This document shows, in pieces, positions 1 to 11,719 of a DNA stretch of 64,000 nucleotides. The translations under genes and the position numbers were made by a program. Within the stretch, counting starts at the first letter, position 1. Each line of letters opens with the position of its first letter. The notes beneath the pieces are model-generated. The model saw nothing but the letters and a program-made list of their open reading frames with translations, was not told the DNA's origin and searched no databases. Source of the stretch: Leucogyrophana mollusca (taxonomy: Eukaryota > Basidiomycota > Agaricomycetes > Boletales); assembly GCA_021014945.1 (NCBI GenBank), contig MU266344.1:124001-188000 (forward strand). Reading direction: 5' to 3'.

Positions 1-491
1 GGGACAAGGCGGATTCGATGGTAGGAAGAATTTGCTGAGGATCCTGAAGCACCACGATTAACGGGGGGTGGCACAGGGAGGGTCATCGCAGCCGCAGTAA
101 GCGGTGGGGGTGCAGGCGTGGGTACGGCAGAGTGGGGGTTGGAGGTGTTATTCGAGGCAACGTTGCCCGCTGATCGTCTGCGTCTGAGTATGTTCGATAT
201 GCCCAGCGATGGACCCGATGATGGCGCTGGTGGAGACTGTTGATTCTGTGGAGCCGTGGGCGGGACTCCGAGAGCGCCTGGTGCGGCAGATCGTCTGCGG
301 TGAGTCTGGCTGGCTGGGGCTTGAACTTGGGCGGGGGGAGAAGGAGTAAGATCGCGGTTAAGGTCTTGTTGTTGTGGGGGCGCTTGCTGAGAGGTCGAAG
401 TGCCGCGAGGTCTTCCACGGAGAAAGGATCCTAAAATGGTCGTTCGCAGAGGTGGCGACTCTGTCACAAAAACTGGTGATGCGGCTTCCAT
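1..491 (-). CDS. 5' part of a gene with a disordered N-terminus, possibly an FHA/RING (Dma1-like) E3 ligase
   Basis: One open frame runs on the minus strand from an ATG at 491 to the window edge, 163 codons with no stop and no clear intron. It starts MEAASPVFVTESPPLRTTIL, then becomes rich in Ser, Pro, Gln and Arg, with two RRRRSA/HRRRSA-type basic patches, and ends in HRIRLVP at the edge. This layout of a long disordered, basic/Ser-rich leader entering an IRLVP segment resembles my recollection of basidiomycete FHA-RING ubiquitin ligases of the Dma1 type, but neither the FHA nor the RING domain lies inside the window, so the name is tentative. The overlapping 83-418 frame on the same strand is a shadow. 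The gene diverges from the hydrolase gene at 1012, and the ~520 bp between them probably holds both promoters. Confidence 0.6.
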   Translation of the reverse strand, partial: MEAASPVFVTESPPLRTTILGSFLRGRPRGTSTSQQAPPQQQDLNRDLTPSPPAQVQAPASQTHRRRSAAPGALGVPPTAPQNQQSPPAPSSGPSLGISNILRRRRSAGNVASNNTSNPHSAVPTPAPPPLTAAAMTLPVPPPVNRGASGSSANSSYHRIRLV

Positions 492-1011
492 TTCCTACCC
501 GTAAATTGTACAGAAATAAACGAGGCTCGTCGTCGTCGGTTGTCGTCGTGTAGAGTTGAAATGTAAAGAGTCAAATGTCGTGTCGCAGAGTATTATTTTC
601 TCGCTGTGATGGAGGCTGAGCGTTGAATGTCACCAAAGCAGGCACGTCCATCTTTGGACATCAGATTATTTAGCCCGCGCCACCGTCTCCCACCCACAGC
701 CGACACAGACCGCCAGGCGACACAGAAATCAGACAGCCGCTTTGTTAACAAGCCTATGCTGTTCCGTGAAACGCCCTCAGTTAATGTACCGCCTCATCAT
801 TTCCCCCGAATTTTCGACCGTTTGTACCGCGTTCTATAGACCCAAGCCCCAGGAACACATGCCCACCATGGGATCTATTATAACCGGAGTCCCAGGCCCA
901 CACACCACCTTCTCAATCAGTTCGTCTGTTGCGCTCTGCCTGGCAACCTGAATACACCCCGCAGGGCTAGCAGTGAGCTCTAGCAACTTAAGCTGTCCTC
1001 GGTGCGATACC
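492..1011. promoter_or_regulatory. Divergent intergenic region
   Basis: About 520 bp separate the ATG of the minus-strand gene at 491 from the ATG of the hydrolase at 1012. No convincing gene, RNA or repeat is visible. By position it should carry both promoters, but I see no clear TATA box or defined operator. Confidence 0.35.
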
Positions 1012-2791
1012 ATGCCCACCACCCGCACTGCCTTTGCTGGATCAGTCTGGAGTTCCCCTCATGCCAGCAAGCATGCACTGCTCATTCATGGAATTACTTC
1101 ATCATCACAAACGTGGTACAGTGTGGCAAATAGCCTCGCTGCTCGAGGTGCGTGGGGTCGCATCTGCGCTCTGCCCGGAGCTGATTGCCGGATCCCGGTC
1201 TATTAGGATATCATGTCACTGCCCCCGACCTACTCGGTCACGGTACTGCGAGACGAGGGACCGGGTACACTATATCTGCCCTCGCGGAAGAGCTCCAGCC
1301 GTTCGTAGCTGGCGTCTACGGAGCCGATTTTGGAGGATATGACCTCATCGTTGGCCACTCTCTCGGAGCACTGGTGACGCTCGCTTTCCTCTCCTCAATC
1401 CCACCGGGTAAACCTGTCCGTGTCGTCCTCCTTGATCCTCCCCTCGAGATAGCTCCTGAAACCGAGAGTTACCTCCGTGGTTTGTTCGCAGATCAAGCCA
1501 CCAGTGTTCGGACGCTTGAGCAGCATTTGTCGGATCATCCCCTGTGGACGAGGAAGGATGCAGCTTTGGAGGTCCTAGGCAACAATCTCTGTACCAGTGA
1601 TGTTACTGATGCCATCTTTGAGGTCAGTAAATCCGATCTCTTCTATACGCATCTAATCACACCAATTCAGCAAAACGGCCATCCCTGGTCATTCACGTAC
1701 TTGCTCAATCAAGTCCCTGCATACGTTACCCTTAAGATCCTCGCCGCGGATCCATCTTTGTGGTCTCTTTGCAAAGTGGAACATGCGCCGGCTTTCACCC
1801 AAGTCGTGCTAGGCGCATCGCACTCTATCGAAAGAGAATGTCCTGAGGCTGTACTCAAGGCTGCCCTCGATCCCGCCCTCGACGATCCCTCGGATATCAG
1901 CACCGTGTTCGCGGGATCGGTTTGGGGTTCGTCCAACGCCACGAAGCGCGCACTGCTCATCCACGGCCTGACCTCATCTTCTGCCTCGTCCTGGTTCCGT
2001 ATTGCACGGGGCCTTGTAGACCAGGGTATGTGCCACGCATTCCTTGCCTCCATTCCTCGAATTAATCGCAGGGTTTTGGATTGGTGCGGGTAGGATACTT
2101 TGTCACTGCGCCGGACTATCACGGGCATGGAATAGCAGGACGTGGGACTGACTATAGGATCTCAGCGCTCGCGGAGTCGCTCCACCCTTTCTTCACCAAC
2201 GTCCCTACGTCGCAAGGATATGATGTTATCATAGGCCATTCCCTCGGCGGACTCGTGGCACTTTCCCTTCTTCCAATTATCGGAGCAAGCAACAAGCGCA
2301 CCCGTGTCATTCTTGTCGATCCTCCGCTCGAGCAAGGCCCCGCACTCGTGGCGCATTACCGAAAGCTCTTCGTCGACTATGTCACGGATGTACGGCCGAT
2401 GGAGGCCCTCTTGAAGGAGAGCCCGCCGTGGACGAGGGAAGACGCGGCTTGGCATGTACTGAGTCACGAGTTGTGTGATCCGCAAGCTGTCGATGCCATC
2501 TTCGAGGTGTGTATTGGATTTCGGCAGTCTGTCCTGGATTATTGTCCGTTGCACGTTACTAATTTATCACTCTAGAAAAACACCCCATGGTCATTCGGGC
2601 ATATGCTCGCCGACGTTCCACCCAACGTCGAGCTGACGGTCATGGCCGCTGATCCTTCCCTCGGTGCCTCATTCAGAGTCGAGGAAGCGAGCGCGTATCC
2701 GCACGTGCAGACGCAGGTCGTGTTTGGCTCTACGCACCTTATCCCAAAGGAGTTCCCCGAGGTGATAATTGATGTCGCACTGCGGGGATAG
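1012..2791 (+). CDS. Two-domain fused alpha/beta hydrolase
   Basis: Five exons: 1012-1147, 1207-1622, 1671-2025, 2094-2506 and 2576-2791, giving 511 aa in frame. Residues ~1-250 and ~265-511 are two complete copies of the same alpha/beta hydrolase fold. Each has a LLIHG oxyanion-type motif, a nucleophile elbow (GHSLGA in copy 1, GHSLGG in copy 2), a DPPLE segment and a late His (ASHSIE; STHLIP). The junction between the copies is only about 14 residues, with no stop, Met or promoter between them. The neighbour at 3138 is a single-domain version of 245 aa with introns at the same places, so the fusion probably arose by tandem duplication and loss of the intergenic region. Substrate is unknown; no signal peptide is seen. 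Intron 2 (1623-1670) is 48 nt with no stop and is called by analogy with the paralogues; retention would add 16 residues. Confidence 0.8.
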
Positions 2792-3137
2792 CAGGCATGA
2801 TAGATGGTCGCTAGGTGTACGGGAGCGACCTGTGATCTTAACAGACAGGGGTAATTAGTCGCCCGACGGTAATCATTCTTCACTATACCTTGCGAAGAAA
2901 CCAGGCACACCTATTTCTAATGTTGTGGCCACGAGGGCGCAGAGAACTCTTTAAGCACACAGAACGTAGTGACGCTGATGCTGATCTATAATTGATCTAA
3001 CTATAGGACGCCGGTTTCATCTTTCCTGCTCGAGCCTGTTGGCAGCATTTACCCACGCAGCGCCCCACCAGATACTGATCGCCAATCGCAGCTACTGTAC
3101 CAAAGTAACCTCCCTCAAAGCCTACTGCCTATTCACC
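2792..3137. other. Intergenic spacer between hydrolase paralogues
   Basis: About 346 bp between the stop of the fused hydrolase and the ATG of the single-domain paralogue. It probably holds the terminator of one and the promoter of the other. I see no gene, repeat or recognisable control site. Confidence 0.4.
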
Positions 3138-3997
3138 ATGAGTAACTTAGCCGCTACTGTCTGGGGATCCCCCACAGCGAGCAAACGTGCGATATTATTC
3201 CACGGCCTCACAGCTTCATCCCAAACGTTTTTCCGAGTCGCAGAGGGCCTCGTAGCAGCAGGTACGCACATTTGGCTGTTCGTTCATCACCGATTTGCAG
3301 GACTGACTCGATATCATTCAATGAAGGCTATCACGTCACCGCCCCTGAGCTGCTGGGGCACGGGTCAGCCCGGCGCGGCACCGACTACACAATTGCAGGC
3401 CTCGCGGAGGAGGTCCGCCCGTTCTTCACTGAGACGCCCGGATACGACCTGGTCATAGGACACTCCCTCGGGGGGCTCGTCGCCCTCGCTATCCTCCCTC
3501 TCCTTGGATCTAGACCCACCCGCATGGTCCTCGTCGATCCTCCTCTCTATCAATCGCAGGAATTAGTAGACGAGAAGACGGTGTACTTTTCGGATGAGGT
3601 GACGAATGTGAGGAGTCTAGAAAAATACCAGTCTGCGAACCCGCGCTGGACGCGCGCGGACGCTGCGTGGAAGGTACTCGGGGCAGAGATGTGTGAGGCT
3701 GAAACTGTGCAGGCCATCTTCAAGGTATGATCACCATTGTGATCTAACCCCGTGTAACATGTTAACGTCTTCTGCTTTTAGCAAAATGTCCCCTGGGATT
3801 TTGGGCACCTCCTTGGCACCGTCCCCCCAAATGTGAACCTCACGGTCCAAGGTGCAGACCCCTCTTTGAAGCCATGCTTCAGAGTTGAGGAGGCAGCAGA
3901 GTACCCGCACGTCAAGACCCAGGTAATCTGGGGCTCGACGCATTCGATCACGAGGGAGTCTCCAGAGGTCATTGTAGAAGCTGCACTGGCAACTTAG
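3138..3997 (+). CDS. Single-domain alpha/beta hydrolase
   Basis: Three exons: 3138-3261, 3327-3724 and 3782-3997; 245 aa, sums in frame. The protein starts MSNLAATVWGSPTASKRAIL and carries an FHG oxyanion-type motif, a nucleophile elbow GHSLGG with Ser88, DPPLY as a likely acid-residue region and STHSI near the C-terminus as the likely catalytic His. It is a close paralogue of both halves of the upstream fused protein and shares both intron positions: after the Gly before YHVTAP, and before QNVPW. No signal peptide is evident, so a cytosolic enzyme is likely. The exact reaction (esterase, lipase-like or other) cannot be read from sequence alone. Confidence 0.85.
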
Positions 3998-4250
3998 GTG
4001 CTCTCTTAGATCTGTAGCACATCAGTCGTAGTCGATGTAAGTTATCGAAGAATAAATGTTGTTGCGTCGTTGCGGGGGTTGATCGGAAATTGGCGCTCGT
4101 TGATTGGCGGGGAAAGGACCGGGCGGAGACCGAAATTACGCAAGCCGATCCCGGCAAGCGATCCCGTCCCGTTTCCGAATTCACGCGACAAATCTCACCG
4201 CCAGTGCCGCCGCACGACGCTCACACTCCTCTTTACCACCGTACCACACG

Positions 4251-5394
4251 ATGCAGGCCATCCTAGCCAAGTCTTTGGCGCGCCAGGCAATCCGCCCAAC
4301 TGCCCGCTCGTTTGCGACCTCTGCGGCGAGATGGCAGGCAGTTCCAACTGAGAAACCAGTTTTGAACAAGGAGTTCAAGATTTATCGCTGGGTGAGTCGG
4401 TGGGCGGGAATGCACGCTGAAACGTACGGTTTAACTTGGAAACTAACGTTTGAGCCTTAGAACCCTGATGAACCTGCTAAAAAGCCAACTCTGCAGTCGT
4501 ACACCATCGACCTTAACCAGACCGGGCCCATGGTATGCTTCCCATGCATCCCATGAAAGGTTGTTCGGGGTTGACACAGCTGTTTCTTCTGGCTTTGCGC
4601 GTGCCCTGTGTAGATACTCGATGCTCTCATCAAGATCAAGAACGAAATCGACCCCACGTTGACGTTCCGTCGGTCCTGCAGAGAGGGCATCTGTGGATCC
4701 TGCGCTATGAACATCGACGGACAGAACACGCTCGCGTGTCTCTGCCGTATAGACAGGAACCCGAGCAAAGACTCCAAGATCTACCCTCTCCCACACAGTA
4801 CGTCGACCCCCTCTGTCCGCCTGTCCACAGTTCCCCTCTAACCCCCTCTTTCACCTAGTGTACATCGTAAAAGACCTCGTCCCCGATCTCACCCTCTTCT
4901 ATAAGCAATACAAGTCCATTCAACCTTACCTCCAGAACGACAACCCGCCTGCGCAGGGCGAGTACCTGCAGTCGCAGGAGGACAGGAAGAAGCTTGATGG
5001 CTTGTACGAGTGCATCCTGTGTGCGTGCTGCTCGACAAGTTGCCCAAGCTATTGGTGGAACCAGGATGAGTACCTCGGCCCTGCGACGTTGATGCAGGCA
5101 TATAGGTGGATTGCTGATTCTCGGGTGCGTGGTGTGAACATACGTCTCGTGGTATGGTATTGACTGGCTCGTACAATTTTTCACCCGATACAGGATTCGT
5201 ACGGTCAGCAGCGAAAGGAGCAGCTGCAGAATGAGATGAGCATGTACCGCTGCCACACCATCTTCAACTGTGAGCAATCCACGTTCGAACCCTGTTTATC
5301 GACTAACCCGTTCAAAGGTGCTCGCACGTGTCCCAAGGGTCTCAATCCTGCCGCCGCTATTGCCAAGATTAAGCTTGAGCTTGCTGCGGACTAA
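4251..5394 (+). CDS. SDH2: Succinate dehydrogenase [ubiquinone] iron-sulfur subunit, mitochondrial
   Basis: Six exons: 4251-4391, 4461-4532, 4614-4797, 4859-5124, 5194-5269 and 5318-5394; 271 aa, normal for fungal SDHB. This subunit of respiratory complex II passes electrons from the flavoprotein to ubiquinone at the inner mitochondrial membrane. The N-terminal ~35 residues are Arg/Ser/Ala-rich, a mitochondrial presequence. The [2Fe-2S] ligands sit in [10 protein letters not shown] plus the later Cys of TLAC. The [4Fe-4S] motif is [12 protein letters not shown], and the [3Fe-4S] motif is CHTIFNCARTCPKG. The His in YRCHTIFNC is the residue commonly changed in carboxin/SDHI-resistant fungi and is in its wild-type state here. 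A codon of the PHM junction is split across intron 3. Identification is secure. Confidence 0.97.
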
Positions 5395-5649
5395 GCACAA
5401 AGTGGCAGATTGATTTGTAGAAAGGATGTCAAATAGTATGTGATCGGATGGCTCTTTTTATTCATAAACGTCACCTGCCTGCTGTTCATACGACTTCGCT
5501 CGTTGTCAATGATGTGCTTCTACTGTTACGAGCGCGCGCGGCGCAGTCCTCCATTTCAAAGCTCTACGAGCTCCACGGTGTCGTGAGGTGGTGCCTGACG
5601 ATACAGAGGGGAGGGAGTTATTGGGTTCCATATCGGACCCACCCATCTC

Positions 5650-6470
5650 GGAACAGTGGGAGACGCCTCGGGCAATTCAAATGGGCGCGGTGACGGTGGG
5701 GTCAGCCCTCCCCTGCGCCCAGGCTTTGCCTTGCGAGACGTAAAATATGATGAGAAGCGGAGCTATGACCCTCTCGTGCGTGACTGCTTGACCCTCGAGC
5801 GATGGGAGTGGGAGTGTCCTTACCTGAATGTGGCAGAGTGAGCGTAGAAATATGTACTGGATCGGATTGTCCGCGACGTAGAAGGGTAGGAAGAGACAGG
5901 CCAGAAAGAGGAGAACCCAGAAGATTTGATCGTCATCCTTGTGTACAGAGAATCCTCGACTGGTCCTAAGAGCAGTCCTTCGCCAACCCGAAACCCAAAG
6001 GATATGTGTGGTATGTGAATCCACCTAGGACTCTTCTCAGGCGCCTTCTGTGCATGTAGATCCTGGACACCACAAGGATCGAGGAAAGGACGCCCAGCGG
6101 GAGTGAGAGGGCGTAGTAGGGGATAGCATATGGTACGGCATGTTAAGCATAGAATGGTTCATCTACTACAGAGGATTGGACCATAACGAGCACCCCCATG
6201 ACTGAAGTTAGGAAACAGTCAGCGACGAATATTTACGAGGCATCGGACGCACCAATAATACCGAGGAACATGGCCGAGGGGAAGACGATCACTCACTCTG
6301 CAGCTCGAATCACGATATAGCAATATGAGCCTCCGCAGCTGGAGAAAGGTTAGTCTGCTGAATGGTACATACTAGCAGAAAGACAGTAATCTCATAACTA
6401 GACAGTCTCCCATCCAGTGTGGGATGATATAGCTGGCGGACCCCGTGCAATACAGTCCTTATTCGTGCAA
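5650..6470 (-). pseudogene. Decayed copy of the orphan membrane-protein gene at 7784-9082
   Basis: Reading right to left, pieces match the intact neighbour in exon order: SYIIPHWMGDCLV near 6450-6405, RRLILLY near 6335, VMGVLVMVQSS and HAVPYAIPYYALSL between 6220 and 6090, and LLIIFYVSQGKAWAQ near 5760-5700. It is broken in at least three ways. Most of exon 1 is missing, because similarity stops at about 6447. Exon 2 has a net 2-nt frameshift near 6295. A TAA (6145-6143) replaces the CAG codon of the intact copy. The upstream region at 6600-6690 still resembles the intact gene's upstream region at 9340-9440, so the missing exon was lost by internal deletion. The product would be nonfunctional. 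Confidence 0.8.
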
Positions 6471-7783
6471 ATTATCACTGACCTTGAATGAATGAAGGGT
6501 TTCGGCCCCCAGAAAGTGATCCTCTGAGAGGTTGCGATAGGTGATTACCAGTGGCAATCGCCAAAATCGAATGACAATGCATCAGCAAGGCGCGGATGGA
6601 CAGCAGGGAGTATCTGAAACATCGAAGCTGGGTGATGTTGGAGATTGACATGGATGGCAGAGAAGTGAAGGGGCGGCCTCCTGACTTATTGCCGTCATCT
6701 GAACCGCCGCAGAGCGACTACTTGATCTTCAGATCACTGCTTAAAAATGGAGCAAGGCGGCCTGACCTTGCTTGCGCTCCCAGTGGCCGATTAGTATATC
6801 TTGTGAGTGCAACGGCGCTAATACACTAGCAACCGTTCAGCAACAACCTCAACAACCCCTTGGCGATTGCCAACCGTCGCGGCACCGACAACTCCAATCG
6901 CTTTGCATCCAAGTGAAGCAGCAGGAGGTCAATCCAGATGGATATGACTCACATCTGCCCTGTCGCACGACTGGACTGTCACCGGTCCAGCAGAGTGAGC
7001 ACACAGGTCGGAGCGACTCGTCTTTTGTCATCATGACAGCCTTCGTGCCCGCAAATGAAGGTATTTCTTCCTCTGCTCCCTGCTTAAAGACACAAAAGTG
7101 ACTTACTGGCGGTCCTCGAGAATGTTGACGCCCTCTGACAATACTAGTGTCAGTAAGGGAGCAAAGATGCGCAGAGAGAAGATCCGACGTTTCCGTTGGT
7201 GGTTGAGGAACCAAAGAACGAGCGAGTACAGACATGTGGCGCATAACCAGCCTTCTTCTGTCTAAGTTTCGCCCAGACTTCCTTGTAAACCTCGATTTCT
7301 AGTTCCAAAGCTCTCGTTGAGTTTGGCGTCGATTCTTGCAACGTTGAGGATCCAGAAGGTCGAAACAATTGACACTGAAGCTTACCTGGCCATCCAACTG
7401 CCACAAGCTCATCCATGGCCACTGAGCGAGGTAAGTAAGAAGACTCAATCCAAGTGGTGAGGACAATTGACGCGACGTGCTGACCGGTATAACGACGTAG
7501 GATGAAGCTTACTGCTCGGACTGAACAGATCTTTGGCTTTTGACGTCATGTGATTCACGAGCTTGACTTGACGTGCCGGGGAGAGTGTGGGTAGGTTAGC
7601 TCCGCGCGTGTATAACCAGCCGGCAAAAACGTGACTGGACAGCGCACAAGCAGCTCTTACTGCTCTTGATTATAAACTAGGGTTTGTCAATAGGGCAGAG
7701 AAAATATTATACTGTAAGGAACCAGGGGACCACCCGCCCCTGGACTCGCGGTAAAGTTGGTGTAGGATGAAATATTTAGCAAA
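6471..7783. other. Region between decayed and intact membrane-protein copies
   Basis: At 6600-6690 there is residual similarity to the 5' flank of the intact gene (about 9340-9440). The rest, including a 90-codon minus frame at 7422-7150, shows no family motif and no convincing exon structure. I do not call a gene here. Confidence 0.4.
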
Positions 7784-9082
7784 TTATATTCGATGGACAA
7801 CAGCTGGTGGCAAGGGCAACTTCACAGACATCGCACTCGTTCCGCGAAATACGGTGTTCAGTGACACGGAAGGGAGCGTTTCGTCGGATTCCAATTCGAA
7901 CCCGCCCATCTCGGAATGGGCGCCGTTTGATGCAAAGCGGATGGTCGCGATAACAGTGGGATCAGCCTTCGTCTGCGCCCAAGTTTTATCTTGGGAAACA
8001 CAAAATGTGATAAGGAGCGGGGCTATAATCTTCGATATCCGTGAGCTGCGACGCCGGCACAACGGGTGTAAGAGATATGCTTACTTGCACCTGACACAAC
8101 GAGCCTAAGAATACGTATTGAACTGGGTGGTCGGCGATGTAGAGGACTAAGAAGATAGAGGCCCAGAGAGCGTATAACCCAGAAGACTCGACTGTCAGGA
8201 TGATGACGCTGGTATAAAGAGAACCTTGGCCTGGCCCTAGACGGGTGGTCCAGTTAGTCAGTTTGTCGAGTTGGACGTTTGAATAATCACCTAGGGCCCT
8301 TCTCAATCGTTTTTTATGCATGTAAACTCTAGACACCACAAGGCCAGTGGCAATCAGACTCAGCGCAAGGGAGAGTGCGTAGTACGGGATCGCATATGGT
8401 ATAGCGTGCTGCGAATAGAAAGGCTGATCTATAATGGAGGAATGGACGATGACAAGTACTCCCATCACTGGAGCAAAGTTGGGGTATGATCAGTGGACAG
8501 CTATTCAAGGTATTAAAGGGAGCGTACCAACAACGCCAAGAAATATGGCAGATGAGAGAATGACTACCCAGATTCTATACCGAGAACCGTGGTACAATAC
8601 AATGAGACGCCAAAGCTCGAGTAAGTAAAGCAGGTCTGCTTAAGGTGTTTTCGACGTGAAGATGAGGTCCTCACCACTAGACAATCGCCCATCCAGTTCG
8701 ATATGACATAGCTGGCAGAGCCAACGCGGGCAAATGAAGCTTGCCACATTGTGTCGTTGTACGTGGCGCCGCCCGGGAATTCGGAATTGGCGGCATACGA
8801 TAGTTGCGCGCTCCGGACGTTGGCGTCGGTATAAAGTGTCCCCAGTATAAACATGATGGATATGTACAAGAGATGGTATACCGTGCGACGTCGCTTTGGC
8901 TGATCTTTTTTGATGGATCGAAGACGTTGCACCAAGGAGGCCGTGCAAATACCGTAGAGAGTAAACATGATTCCGTACGTTATCCCGGCGATGATCGTGC
9001 AGCATACGAGGTTAACAGAACCCACATAAAGCTGCGTGGGTGATCCAGTCGCTGCGACACTTCCACTGAACTTGGGAGCCAT
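7784..9082 (-). CDS. Agaricomycete orphan multi-pass membrane protein
   Basis: Four exons on the minus strand: 9082-8675, 8615-8528, 8467-8085 and 8029-7784; 374 aa, frame checked. The start is the ATG of MAPKFSGSVAATG; an ATG eight codons upstream (9106) is a possible alternative. Hydrophobic helices include LVCCTIIAGITYGIMFTLYG, VYHLLYISIMFILGTLY, VVILSSAIFLGVVVMGVLVI, PYYALSLALSLIATGLVV and LYALWASIFLVLYIAD, and the WMGDCLV segment is characteristic of this expanded basidiomycete family. About six or seven membrane spans with a ~80-residue Ser/Thr-containing cytosolic-type tail suggest a receptor-like topology, but function is unknown. A decayed paralogue lies downstream at 5650-6470. Confidence 0.75.
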
Positions 9083-9106
9083 GGCCAACTCGCGGTGTGG
9101 GGGCAT

Positions 9107-11719
9107 ATGACCTGGCAGAAGAGTGCATACAAAAGAGTTTTCTGCCCTCCGGTAAACGAGGGGATATCAATGCTTTAACCGTTTGAGGATCATCGTCCGC
9201 GCCTCCGAGAGCGGAAAACCTACTCTACGGCCGCTCTAATTGACCTTGCAGGCAGTGGATCCACGAAAGTATATAAAATGCCTATGACGGTCAGTGCTGA
9301 ACAATACCGCCGCGTCAGGCCATAGAGGCCCATAGGTACAGCCTGAAACGTTGAAGCTGCGTCATGTTCAAGTTGAGAATTGATGTAGACGCTCGAGAAG
9401 TGAGTGCCGGTCTCTTGATTGATTACCATCGGCCAGACTCCTGACTCCTATACGAACGTTCCCTTCAGTTGCGGCTGGAGTGAGGCAGGTCGGGCCCCAG
9501 CTGAGCATGCATGATCCAGCACCCGCAGCTCACTGTAGCCAGACACATGCACGACCGCAAAGATGTGGTCTAGCGCAAGTTGTAGCACCTTCGCGGATCA
9601 TCGACCAAAAGATGTCGTCTCACCCTCTAAGACGGTCACTAGTCACTTTCAAACCTAGGTCAAATGCTTCATCTCAATCTCAGTTCTCAGGGGGATGTGC
9701 AGACCACCTCCCTGCATCGTGGCCAGGGTTGAGGGATTCGCACGAAAGGAAAAACAAAAGTCGCCGATCTGGGTTGAGAATAGGCGTTTGGAAGGACTGA
9801 CCATGTCGCAAAATCATGATGCCATAAACTGTAGAAAAGCAGAGAGGCTTCTGAGACGTAAGAAAGACGCCGTTCGGGTTGAAGAGACAGGTATTACCTT
9901 CTGCACGTCATATCAGATAATGTTTCATATGCATTGAGATGTGGGCCGGATAGAAGAATAATCACTGTCGCAGATATGGCTGTCCCGTCGGGTGTCTAAG
10001 CGTGATAAGGGAAAGGGGTATGTTGCGACCAATTAAGAACGGCAATATAGGGAAACGTCAAGAAGCTGTAGGGTATCTACGCACGTTCACCAGCGTTCCG
10101 TGGGTGAGATAAGGGCGATTTCGATGATGACGTTACCTTTGGAACGAGGAGAGGAAGAAAGCGCGGCAAGCTTTTGTCAGGCCGCCGGTGCGAGTTGACT
10201 CAACATTTCATCCAAGTCGCTCGGAGCGACAGGGAACCAATGGCAGGACACTATGGCCTCGACATTCAAGTCGCCAGCGCAACCCCACACTTGTGATCTT
10301 CGCGTAGGAGATTGACGGTGCGATCCGGCGACAATGTTAGTCAGTCGGAGGTGGAGAAGTTAGATTCAAACAAAAAGATCAAAACGGGTTAACGGACTGA
10401 ACACATGTACCAGGAATCACTCAAGATTGCCATAAGTTTGCTGGTGTCATATATCGTGACTGGGGGGTGCCAGGGAACCAGGCCAGGAGGCCAACACGCA
10501 GTTCAGGGCTAGGCGATCGGCCGAGAAATATCAATAGAGTTGTGCTTATTGACTATCTCCTGCTCACAGGGGAGGTAGACCTTTGTAGAAGGATTGACAG
10601 GTAGCGGAATTAGAAGGACGCGCCAACGGCCTTCCCGAGCCGGGCGAGTTTGAACCCGCTGCTTTCAAGCGCAGCTTCAGCCATGCGGGGCAACGCGTCG
10701 ACGAATTCACAAGCAGACACCACCGAAAGAACGGACCCGGGCTTTTCGCTGCGGCTGTCGGTACGGAGTTTAGTAAAATCAGGAAAATTTTATGAGTCCT
10801 GAATCACCTGCTAGGCTGCGTGTCACACAATGGAGAATGCAAGGCAAATAACGGAGATAAATCAAACGCCCTGACAGTTCCCCGTGGGCGTGCAGGGGAC
10901 AGGTAGGACGTACGTGGCGTTCCAGACGAACCTAAGCTCCTGCATCAGATGAGCAGACAGAGCAGTTGACTTGGCAGATCTGTGACGTGACCGCCGGGAT
11001 AGTAACTGTGACCGGGACGTCACAATGCATATCTGGTGACTCAGTCTCCGAGACGAATTCTATGTCAAAGACAACTGATGCATGTAGGTGTCGAATGTTT
11101 TCAGCTTTCAGTATTGACGCGCGTCGCCAGAAGATTAAAGTCCGAATGTCCATGGATGAACGCGTTCATTGAACACGCCGATGAGTCGAGCAGTGGTCAA
11201 AAATACCACAGTTCCCACCTCTGCAGGCGATCTGGGCGAAAATAACTGACACTCGTAAAAACTGATGCTAGCGGACACATGTTATACTTCTCCAGCCAAT
11301 GATGGGTGGCATAATCCTCGCATTTGCAATCTTATAGCTCTCCGACAGAGGTAACATGACTTCTACATTGCGATGAACTTCACCGCCTTCCAGACGCCCT
11401 TTGGGGAGGGACTGTGCGCTGTTCATTTGGTAGGCTTTACGAACCTTCCCTTAGATCGAATCTAATATGCCGACCGTGTCAAGCACTCACGAGGCTTAGG
11501 AATGACTCATCTTTGAATGATGTCTGTACATAAATCGGCCATCTGGACCGGGTTGAGAATGTTCTACGCATCCGATTCGCCGTCGCAAAAGATCGTTAAA
11601 AGGACCTCCTCCGTGTCGTAGGCCAGACAACTTCTGGCCACGTCCCTTCTTTCTCATTGACACCAGCCGGTGTACTCACAATCTGTCAGACTACCCTATC
11701 CTTTTCGCGGTCTTTCAGA
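9107..11719. other. 2.6 kb intergenic region without a supported gene
   Basis: Only short unsupported frames occur. Around 9340-9440 lies the 5' flank shared with the decayed copy. At about 10625-10695 the minus strand contains a hairpin-rich, tRNA-like stretch (CTTGAAA loop, GGTTCAAAC) that lacks a proper D-arm and acceptor pairing, so it is not called as a tRNA. The end of the interval is the promoter of the MFS gene. Confidence 0.4.

Noticed and set aside
10625..10700. tRNA-Ser-like stretch on the minus strand (CTTGAAA loop, GGTTCAAAC)
   Set aside because: The D-arm is missing, the T-loop is one base short and no acceptor stem pairs, so it does not fold as a tRNA by eye.
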